Shown: positions 1-5,936 of the stretch, piece after piece | Layout: each line of letters opens with the position of its first letter | How positions within the stretch are numbered: position 1 is the stretch's first letter | From: Streptomyces sp. CCM_MD2014 | GTDB lineage: Bacteria; Actinomycetota; Actinomycetes; Streptomycetales; Streptomycetaceae | Assembly: GCF_000772045.1 (NCBI RefSeq) | Contig: NZ_CP009754.1 | Coordinates: 1,984,001-2,048,000, forward strand | Direction of reading: 5' to 3' | DNA: 64,000 nucleotides | Position numbers and translations under genes: made by a program | The notes under the pieces: model-generated | The model's input: the letters and a program-made list of their open reading frames with translations, nothing else | Told to the model about the DNA's origin: nothing | The model's database searches: none

Positions 1-1
1 G

Positions 2-145
2 GCCTCGCTCGCCGACGCCGAGTCGGAGCCGGAGGCGTCCCGGCTTCGGGAGGAGGCGCGGCGGCTGTTCCGGCTGCTCGGCGGGGTGCCGACGTGGCTG
101 GCCCGGCAGCTGGCACCGCCGGCGGCGGACGCGGCGACGGCCTGA
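2..145 (+). CDS. C-terminal end of an unidentified protein (partial)
   Basis: An open frame enters from the left edge and stops at TGA 143-145, giving the last 47 residues. They include an arginine/glutamate-rich helix followed by LFRLLGGVPTWLARQL and an alanine-rich tail. Codon use is typical of the neighbours, with third positions nearly all G or C. I do not recognise the family from this tail. It converges on the Rv1733c-type gene 22 bp further on. Confidence 0.55.
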   Translation, partial: ASLADAESEPEASRLREEARRLFRLLGGVPTWLARQLAPPAADAATA

Positions 146-167
146 GGGTGCCGGAGGGGATCGGGCG

Positions 168-818
168 TCACGGGAATCTGCTCCAGCGCGGGGCCGTGTT
201 GGCCCAGGCCGCGTCCCACTGGGCGAGGTTGCGCCGGTGCAGCACGAGGCCCGTGGCGGCGTGGACCGCGAGGCCGGTGATGACGACGCCGAGGAAGGCG
301 AGGATCGCCCAGCCCATGGTGCGGCTGCGGATCTGCTCCGCGGTCAGCGGCGGCTCGGTGATACGGCCCTCGTCGTCGACCCAGACCAGGACGGTGCTGT
401 CCGCAGGCAGCCCCGGTTCCACCTCGGTCGTCGCGGTCCTGCTCACCCCGTCGGGGCCGGTGTAGCGGACCGGGACCGGGTAGCGGGTCTCCCGCGCCTC
501 GTCCGATCCCGGCTCGGGGTGGCGCGGGGCGTCGTGGGTCAGGACGGCGGGTCGGTGGTCCCGGGTCCGCTCCTCGTGCTCGGCGGTGCTCCGGTAGTGC
601 CGGTAGGCGCTGTCGCCGACGCCGAACATCGCCGCCGGGGCGGCCACCAGCACGGCGAGCACGAGCCCGAGCGAGACCCAGGCCCGCAGCCGGTCACTCG
701 GCCTCCGCAGCGGGTTGCGCCGCCACCGCCAGAACAGGAGGTACGGGTGCCGCACGGGCTCGGGTCCGGGCTCGGGAACGGCGGGTGGCGGCTGGGCGGG
801 AGGAATCTCTCCGGCCAC
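168..818 (-). CDS. Rv1733c-family two-span membrane protein
   Basis: Predicted 216-aa membrane protein resembling Mycobacterium Rv1733c, a DosR-regulon antigen of unknown biochemical role. The pattern matches: RNPLRRPSDRL before a first span (about 46-66), an extracytoplasmic middle with PVRYTGPDG and a VLVWVDDEGRITEPP motif (about 116-157), and a second span (about 168-190) followed by a basic tail. The frame is open much further upstream, but GTG 816-818 is chosen because a strong GGAAGGAG lies 6-8 bases before it. The upstream extension is proline/arginine-rich and has no structure. The gene stands alone, converging on the partial gene at the left edge. Confidence 0.8.
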   Translation of the reverse strand: MAGEIPPAQPPPAVPEPGPEPVRHPYLLFWRWRRNPLRRPSDRLRAWVSLGLVLAVLVAAPAAMFGVGDSAYRHYRSTAEHEERTRDHRPAVLTHDAPRHPEPGSDEARETRYPVPVRYTGPDGVSRTATTEVEPGLPADSTVLVWVDDEGRITEPPLTAEQIRSRTMGWAILAFLGVVITGLAVHAATGLVLHRRNLAQWDAAWANTAPRWSRFP

Positions 819-831
819 GGTGTGTCTCCTT

Positions 832-876
832 CCTGGTACGGGGCGGTCTGCCGACCTGGTACGGGGCGGTCTGCCG
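832..876. repeat. Two-copy 22-bp direct repeat upstream of the Rv1733c-type gene
   Basis: A 22-bp unit beginning CCTGGTACGGGGCGG occurs at 832-853 and again at 855-876, a period of 23 bp. It lies directly upstream of the GTG and ribosome-binding site of the leftward membrane-protein gene. It could be a duplicated regulatory site or simply a local duplication. Confidence 0.7.
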
Positions 877-1661
877 GGTCGGGGGCGCGGCGGAACCCGC
901 ACACGAGATGCGGGGCACGGCCGACGCCGGGGCGGGCGCCGGCCGTGCGAGCGGGGGGTGGTGCGGTCGGGGGACGGGGACAGTGCGGGCGGGGGACGCA
1001 GGTGCGAGGGACGGAGGCCGGGTGGCGGGACGGGGCACCGCGGGCGACGGGACGGAGGTGCGGTCGGTGCGGCGGCGGGTGGGCCGGGGTCAGCGGTACC
1101 GGAGCCGCCGACCCGGCGACGACCCGGAGCCCCGGCGGCGCGCCCGACGGTCCGGCCGCCCGGTACCGGCGCCTGGCCGGACACCGGGCAGGTGCCCGCC
1201 CGCCCGGATGGCCGACACCGGGAAACCCGGCCTCTGCTTGGCGTACCGGCGGCCGGACCGGCGCCGACCGGCCTCCGACCGGCGCCGGACGCCGTGCGGC
1301 GGCCGGGACGGGCGGCCCCGTCCCGCCGGGTGGCCGACCGCGCCGCCCGGCCCGTGGTCCGGCGTACCGGCGGCAGGACCACGCCCACCGGCCTGCCCGG
1401 CATTCGGCACCGGACATCTCTCGGCACCCGGAGTCGGCGGCGCTCGCCCGCCGGACCACCGGCGCCCGAAAGCCCGGATCCTGCTCCGGTGCCGGGCTCC
1501 AAGCCCCGGCACCGAACTGCGGAAGACGGGATGGGCCGGACGGGACGGACGGGCGGGACGGGACGGACGGGACGGGACGGACGGGACGGGACGGAGGTGG
1601 CCGGGGACTGGGTGCCGGGCGGCTCCGCAGGGGGCGGCCGAGAGGCCGGGTGGGTGCCGGC
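877..1661. other. Long region without a convincing gene
   Basis: About 785 bp (843 bp between flanking start and stop) holds open frames on both strands, but only because stops are rare at this G+C content. Their translations are arginine/proline/glycine mixtures without hydrophobic segments or motifs. The sequence is full of short CCGGAC/GACCGG palindromic words and, near its left-gene-distal end, GACGG pentamer repeats. I see no tRNA-like or other RNA fold that I could defend. Confidence 0.5.
1523..1602. repeat. GACGG/GGACGG low-complexity tract
   Basis: About 80 bp of near-tandem GACGG and GGACGG units, broken by a few GGGCG variants. It lies some 60 bp beyond the 3' end of the MreB-like gene. 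The tract is prone to slippage, so its length may vary between strains or assemblies. Confidence 0.75.
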
Positions 1662-2486
1662 TCAGTGCGGGTGGCCCTCCGGTGGGTCCGTGCCCGTGGC
1701 GGACGGGTGCGTGTGCGCGGCGCCCAGGAGTTTGGCGGCGCCGCGCACCGCGGCCGTGTGCGGAGCCGGCACCGCGCGCAGCGGTACGTGCAGCCGGTCG
1801 GCGAGCCGGCAGGTGATCTCGGGGCGCAGCGCTCCCCCGCCCGCCAGCAGCGGCCCCCGGCCCAGCGCGTCGACGGTGAGGGACGTGTCGTCCTGCCGCA
1901 GCATCGAGGTCGTCATGTCGGCCAGCGCCTCCCCGATCCGCGAGGGCGGAGTCGCGTCGTCGATGTCCCCCGTGCCCAGCGCCGTGCGGCGCGCGTCGAA
2001 GACGGCACCGTCGACCAGGAGCACCACCTCCGTGAGATGGGCACCGATGTCCATGACGAGCAGCGGCCGGGTCAGGTCGGCGCCCGCCGCGAGGGCCACC
2101 GCCCGCGCGCTGGGAACGGTCAGCACGCTGCGCGGGCGCAGCACCTCCACCGCCGTACGGGCCTCGGTGCGGTAGGCCAGCCCGTCCAGGACCGGCGCGG
2201 TCACCACGACCACCGGACGCGCGAAGCGGGGCAGCCGGTGGCCCAGCAGCCGGTCGAGCATCCGGGCCGTGCCCTGGGTGTCGACGATGGAGCCGCGCTG
2301 GATGGGGTACACCGCGCCGGCCCCGGGGAAGGTCACCGTCGGCACGTCGAGGATCATGCCGCGCCCGGCGACCCAGGCGCGAGTACGGGCGCTGCCCATG
2401 TCGAGGGCGACACCGCTGCACTGCCGGCACAGCGGCCAGGGCCGGTGCCGGGACAGCGCGGCGCGGGGCCGCCGGAGCACGGTCAT
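1662..2486 (-). CDS. MreB-like actin-fold protein (short third paralogue type)
   Basis: Predicted 274-aa actin/Hsp70-fold ATPase, shorter than true MreB (about 340 aa). Phosphate-1 motif LDMGSARTRAW lies at 28-38, phosphate-2 motif MDIGAHLTEVV at 145-155, and an adenosine-type LLAGGGAL near 215. S. coelicolor carries a short third MreB-like protein beside dksA-like genes, and this appears to be its counterpart. ATG 2484-2486 overlaps the stop of the upstream zinc-finger gene by 4 bp (ATGA), indicating translational coupling. A CRQC pair at residues 20-23 is unusual for MreB. Ability to polymerise is not evident from the sequence. Confidence 0.75.
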   Translation of the reverse strand: MTVLRRPRAALSRHRPWPLCRQCSGVALDMGSARTRAWVAGRGMILDVPTVTFPGAGAVYPIQRGSIVDTQGTARMLDRLLGHRLPRFARPVVVVTAPVLDGLAYRTEARTAVEVLRPRSVLTVPSARAVALAAGADLTRPLLVMDIGAHLTEVVLLVDGAVFDARRTALGTGDIDDATPPSRIGEALADMTTSMLRQDDTSLTVDALGRGPLLAGGGALRPEITCRLADRLHVPLRAVPAPHTAAVRGAAKLLGAAHTHPSATGTDPPEGHPH

Positions 2487-2863
2487 CGTCCGGCCTCCCG
2501 CACCTGCTGGCAGCGGGCGCAGTAGCGGGCCTGCGGCACGATCATCAGCCGGTCGCGGTCGATGGTGCGCCGGCACAGATGGCATCGGCCGTACCGGCCC
2601 TCGGCCATGCGGTCGAGGGCCGCCTCTACGTCGGCGAGGACCATGCGCGCGGAGGCCGCCAGCTTGACCCGGACCTCGGTCTGCGCGGCGGACCGCCGCC
2701 GGATCAGCTCGTCGGTACGGGACGGGACCGCCGCCATCTGCCGCAGCTGGTCCTCGCGGAACAGCCGCTGCTCCTGGAGGTTCTCCCGGAGCGCGGCGAG
2801 GTCCTCGGGCGACAGGGGCGACAGACGCGTGTCGCGGTCGTCGATGATCTGGTTGTTCACCAC
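2483..2863 (-). CDS. DksA/TraR-family C4 zinc-finger protein
   Basis: Predicted 126-aa RNA-polymerase secondary-channel regulator of the DksA/TraR type. A long charged helical N-terminal part (about 15-90) precedes a four-cysteine zinc finger with C94-x2-C97 (CHLC) and C115-x2-C118 (CARC). It is shorter than E. coli DksA (151 aa), and I do not see a clear DxxDxA tip motif, so any effect on ppGpp-dependent transcription may differ. It is the middle gene of a leftward operon: 51 bp after the other zinc-finger gene and overlapping the MreB-like start by 4 bp. Confidence 0.85.
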   Translation of the reverse strand: MVNNQIIDDRDTRLSPLSPEDLAALRENLQEQRLFREDQLRQMAAVPSRTDELIRRRSAAQTEVRVKLAASARMVLADVEAALDRMAEGRYGRCHLCRRTIDRDRLMIVPQARYCARCQQVREAGR

Positions 2864-2914
2864 TTCACCCCTTGGGCAGGGCGGGAGGGACGAGTACGGG
2901 ACGGAAGGGCGCGG

Positions 2915-3241
2915 TCAGGCGGCGGCGCGGCGCTGGCAGGCGACGCAGTACCGCGTGTAGGGAAGGATCTCCAGGCGCTCTCCCGGTACGGGCTTGCCGC
3001 AGCCCAGGCAGGTGCCGTAGGTGCCTTCCTCCACCCGGGTGAAGGCCTCGTCGATCTCCTTGAGCACGCGCTCGATCGCGGCCTGCTGCGCGGACATGAG
3101 CTGGTCGTCCGCCTGGCCGCTCTCGCCGAGGGCCTGCAGCTGGGTCATCCGGGTGTTGCGGGCGTGTTCGAGACGCTGGCGCGCCTCGTGAGCGGTCAGC
3201 CGCTCGGGGCGGGGTTCGATGCGGGAGGCGTCGAGCGACAC
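2915..3241 (-). CDS. DksA/TraR-family C4 zinc-finger protein (operon leader)
   Basis: Predicted 108-aa zinc-finger regulator, first gene of the leftward dksA-dksA-mreB-like operon. A helical hairpin region (about 18-72) is followed by C78-x2-C81 (CLGC) and C99-x2-C102 (CVAC). GTG 3239-3241 is preferred because homology-like sequence begins at SLDASRIEPRP and an AAAGGACC lies upstream. The in-frame extension to 3505 runs through repeats and is proline/arginine-rich. The start abuts a phased AGAACC array that probably regulates the operon. Two such proteins in one operon suggest distinct partners or conditions. Confidence 0.82.
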   Translation of the reverse strand: MSLDASRIEPRPERLTAHEARQRLEHARNTRMTQLQALGESGQADDQLMSAQQAAIERVLKEIDEAFTRVEEGTYGTCLGCGKPVPGERLEILPYTRYCVACQRRAAA

Positions 3242-3255
3242 GGTGAAAGGTCCTT

Positions 3256-3330
3256 TTCTCGGAAGGTTCTGCGGGTTCTCGGAAGGTTCTGCGTGATCGC
3301 GAGGGTTCTGACGGTTCGCGAAGGTTCTGC
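3256..3330. promoter_or_regulatory. Phased AGAACC (GGTTCT) repeat array before the dksA-like operon
   Basis: On the + strand GGTTCT starts at 3265, 3274, 3285, 3304 and 3323, with a one-base variant at 3313. Steps are 9, 11, 19, 9 and 10 bp, close to one or two DNA turns. Two copies sit in an exact 20-bp tandem unit (TTCTCGGAAGGTTCTGCG plus two bases). The array lies 15-90 bp upstream of the GTG, so it falls in the promoter or 5' leader of the leftward operon. Helical phasing suggests a cooperative protein-binding site. Confidence 0.55.
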
Positions 3331-3642
3331 GGGTATGCCGAGTGCCGGGCCGATCGGACCCGGTCATCCTCAACCCTGGCCGGGCGGCCCGGGGAAACCC
3401 ATCGGGCGCAGGACCCATTTGCACGGGGGCGCGGAATCCACACGCCGGTGCGCCGGGGCGGCCGTATGGGTGCGCGGCGAGCCGGAAATGGGGGTCGGAG
3501 CCCATCGACCGGACGGGTCCGCGAGGCGCACTCTGGTCGCTTGCTCGGTCGCTACCTGGGCCGCAGCTCCCACCGAGGGTGCGCGATGACCGACAGTAGA
3601 GGCGTACCAGTCGACACGTCGCTGAAGGAGGCGTAACCCCCG
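3331..3642. other. Divergent intergenic region, no gene seen
   Basis: About 310 bp between the repeat array and the sensor-kinase start. It must carry the kinase promoter and probably the distal part of the dksA-like promoter. I found no convincing ORF, RNA fold or palindrome. The only clear element is the AAGGAGG ribosome-binding site at 3624-3630. Confidence 0.5.
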
Positions 3643-4590
3643 GTGTCCCTGTTCTGGCGGATCTTCGGGCTCAACGCGGTGGTGCTGGGCTTCGCCACGG
3701 CGCTCCTGCTGTGGGCTCCGGTGACCGTCTCCGTGCCGATCCTGCTGACCGAGGCCGTCGTCCTCGTGCTCGGCATGGGCGTCATGCTGGTGGCCAACGG
3801 CGCGCTGCTGCGCTGGGGCCTGGCGCCGCTGGAGCGGCTCACCAGGCTGATGACCACCGTCGACCTGCTGCGTCCCGGGCAGCGGCTGCCGGTCGCCGGC
3901 GGCGGTGAGGTCCCCGAGCTGATCCGCACCTTCAACGCCATGCTGGACCGCCTGGAGACCGAGCGGGCCACGAGCAGTGCCCGCGTCCTGCTCGCCCAGG
4001 AGGCGGAGCGGCGCCGTATCGCGCAGGAGCTGCACGACGAGGTCGGGCAGAGCATGACGGCGATCCTGCTGGTCCTGGGGCGTGCCGCGGACGACGCCGA
4101 CGAGCCGCTGCGCGACGAGCTGCACCAGGCGCAGGAGATCACCCGGGAGAGCCTGGACGAGGTCCGCCGCCTGGTGCGCCGGCTGCGGCCCGGCGTCCTG
4201 GACGACCTCGGCCTGATCAGCGCGCTGTCCTCGCTCACGCACGACTTCGCCACCCACACCGGCCTGCGGGTGGTGCGCCGTTTCGACGCCGATCTGCCGG
4301 TCCTGGACCACGAGACCGAACTGGTCCTCTACCGGGTGGCGCAGGAGAGCCTGACCAACGCCGCCCGCCACGCGGACGCCGAACGGCTGGAGGTGGGCCT
4401 GGCCCGCGCCGACGGCGCGGTGACCCTGACCGTCGCCGACGACGGCCGGGGCATCGAGGCCGCGCACGAGGGCGCCGGCATCCGCGGCATGCGTGAACGG
4501 GCCCTGCTCATCGGGGCCGCCCTCGACATCACGTCGGCGCCCGGCGCCGGCACCCGTATCCGGCTCACCGCACCCCTTCCCAGGAAGTAG
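3643..4590 (+). CDS. NarL-type sensor histidine kinase
   Basis: Predicted 315-aa membrane kinase. Two spans (about 5-25 and 29-51) with almost no extracytoplasmic loop are followed by a HAMP-like linker (about 55-107), a HisKA_3 dimerisation helix with H131 in RRRIAQELHDEVGQ, and an HATPase domain (N box ESLTNAARHA 235-244, G1 box DDGRG 266-270, G2 GAGIRGMRER from 278). The tiny loop suggests it senses the membrane or an internal signal. GTG 3643 follows AAGGAGG. It lies 8 bp before its cognate response-regulator gene. Confidence 0.92.
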   Translation: MSLFWRIFGLNAVVLGFATALLLWAPVTVSVPILLTEAVVLVLGMGVMLVANGALLRWGLAPLERLTRLMTTVDLLRPGQRLPVAGGGEVPELIRTFNAMLDRLETERATSSARVLLAQEAERRRIAQELHDEVGQSMTAILLVLGRAADDADEPLRDELHQAQEITRESLDEVRRLVRRLRPGVLDDLGLISALSSLTHDFATHTGLRVVRRFDADLPVLDHETELVLYRVAQESLTNAARHADAERLEVGLARADGAVTLTVADDGRGIEAAHEGAGIRGMRERALLIGAALDITSAPGAGTRIRLTAPLPRK

Positions 4591-4598
4591 CTCCGACC

Positions 4599-5363
4599 AT
4601 GCCCGACCCGTCCCTGCCCGAGCCGTCCGCGTCCGACCGCACCACCGCGTCCGCGACGTCCGCGGACGGCCCGTCCCAGACGTCCGCGGACGGCCCGCCC
4701 CAGGCGTCCGCCCCGGCGAAGATCCGCATCCTGCTCGCCGACGACCACGCGCTGGTACGCCGCGGTGTGCGCCTCATCCTCGACCGCGAGCCGGACCTCG
4801 AGGTGGTCGCCGAGGCCGGGGACGGCGCGGAGGCCATCGACATGGCGCGGGCCCACGAGGCCGACCTCGCGGTGCTGGACATCGCGATGCCCCGCCTCAC
4901 CGGTCTGCAGGCGGCCCGCGAGCTGGCGGCGCTCAAGCCGGGACTGCGCATCCTGATGCTGACGATGCACGACAACGAGCAGTACCTGTTCCAGGCGCTG
5001 AAGTCGGGTGCCTGCGGATACGTGCTCAAGTCGGTCGCCGACCGGGACCTCGTCGCCGCCTGCCGGGCCGCGATGCGGGACGAGCCCTTCCTGTACCCGG
5101 GCGCCGTGACGGCGCTCATCCGCAACTACCTCGACCGGGTACGGCACGGCGAGGAGACCTCCGACCACATCCTCACCCCGCGCGAGGAGGAGGTCCTCAA
5201 GCTGGTCGCCGAGGGCCACTCCTCGAAGGAGATCGCCGAGATGCTCTTCATCAGCATCAAGACCGTCCAGCGGCACCGGGCGAACCTGCTGCAGAAGCTC
5301 GGCCTGCGCGACCGCCTGGAGCTGACCCGGTACGCCATCCGGGCCGGGCTCATCGAGCCCTGA
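4599..5363 (+). CDS. NarL/LuxR-family response regulator
   Basis: Predicted 254-aa DNA-binding regulator paired with the preceding kinase. After an unusual disordered 40-residue N-terminus with an 8-aa tandem repeat comes a receiver domain (acidic D48/D49, phospho-acceptor D94 in VLDIAMP, T122, K144), then a C-terminal LuxR helix-turn-helix (about 187-250, LTPREEEVLKLVAEGHSSKEIAEML). The ribosome-binding AGGAAG overlaps the kinase 3' end, indicating coupling. Targets may include the neighbouring small secreted protein and SecDF genes, though that is inference from position only. Confidence 0.92.
   Translation: MPDPSLPEPSASDRTTASATSADGPSQTSADGPPQASAPAKIRILLADDHALVRRGVRLILDREPDLEVVAEAGDGAEAIDMARAHEADLAVLDIAMPRLTGLQAARELAALKPGLRILMLTMHDNEQYLFQALKSGACGYVLKSVADRDLVAACRAAMRDEPFLYPGAVTALIRNYLDRVRHGEETSDHILTPREEEVLKLVAEGHSSKEIAEMLFISIKTVQRHRANLLQKLGLRDRLELTRYAIRAGLIEP
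4656..4703 (+). repeat. 24-bp tandem duplication in the response-regulator N-terminus
   Basis: Two in-frame 24-bp copies (4656-4679 and 4680-4703, one mismatch) encode TSADGPSQ and TSADGPPQ in the disordered leader of the regulator. Copy number is a likely strain-variable feature with little effect on the receiver domain. Confidence 0.8.
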
Positions 5364-5383
5364 CGCTCCCACGAACCGCCCGT

Positions 5384-5414
5384 GGCTCTGGCCGCCCACT
5401 CCCCGGCCGGAGCC
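5384..5414 (+). terminator. Hairpin downstream of the response-regulator gene
   Basis: An 11-bp stem, GGCTCTGGCCG paired with CGGCCGGAGCC (one G-U pair), with a 9-base loop, starts 20 bp after the regulator stop. There is no T-tract, as usual for Streptomyces terminators. It could separate the two-component genes from the secreted-protein and SecDF genes. Confidence 0.5.
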
Positions 5415-5467
5415 CCGGGCTCCCCCGCCCGCCAGGCACGCTCATCCACCACGAAAGGGGACGGTGC

Positions 5468-5857
5468 ATGCGACGACGGCTCGCGAGCGTGCTCACCGTC
5501 CTGCTGACCGTCCTGCTGCCTCTGGTCCCGGCCTGGCCCGCGGCCGGTGCGCACGCCGGTCCGAGCGGCCCCCTCGCGGCGGCCGCCGCCACGGCCGTGC
5601 CGCACCCGGCCCTCGACCTCCACGCCGACGACGGCTGCACGCCGGTCTGCGCCGCCCAGCCCCGGGCCCGGCACGACCAGCCGGCCGGTCGTCCCGCGGC
5701 ACCGGACCAGCACCCGGTGACCACCCCGTACCCCGGGGGCGGCGCCGCCCCCGGCGGCCACGCACGGACGTCGTCCGATCCCGGCCCGGTGCCGGTCTCC
5801 CCCGGACGCGCGAGCCACGACAGCGGCCGGGCGCCGCCCGTCTCCTCCGGCACCTGA
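5468..5857 (+). CDS. Small secreted protein of unknown function
   Basis: Predicted 129-aa exported protein. A basic start MRRRLASVL leads into a hydrophobic core (about 6-22) and an Ala-x-Ala-type cleavage region (WPAAGAHA, near 28). The mature part is proline/glycine/histidine-rich and apparently disordered, with one cysteine pair (DDGCTPVCAAQ, about residue 57-61). ATG 5468 follows AAAGGGGACG. It lies between a response regulator and SecDF, so it may be a secreted cargo or sensor accessory. I do not recognise a family. Confidence 0.6.
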   Translation: MRRRLASVLTVLLTVLLPLVPAWPAAGAHAGPSGPLAAAAATAVPHPALDLHADDGCTPVCAAQPRARHDQPAGRPAAPDQHPVTTPYPGGGAAPGGHARTSSDPGPVPVSPGRASHDSGRAPPVSSGT

Positions 5858-5936
5858 GACACCACTTCTTCCTTTCACCTTCTTCCGCCGCGGCCGCGCT
5901 CGGCCGCCGCCGCGGCGTGCCCGCCGGAGGCCCGTC

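Noticed and set aside
237..2525. 762-residue rightward frame across the Rv1733c and MreB-like genes
   Set aside because: Translation is charged and low-complexity, runs antisense to two recognisable genes and has no ribosome-binding site.
3256..3330. Repeat array as a CRISPR
   Set aside because: Units are 6 bp with about 4-bp spacing and no unique spacers; no cas genes are present in the window.
3331..3642. Riboswitch or structured leader before the sensor kinase
   Set aside because: No conserved riboswitch core or strong hairpin could be found by eye.
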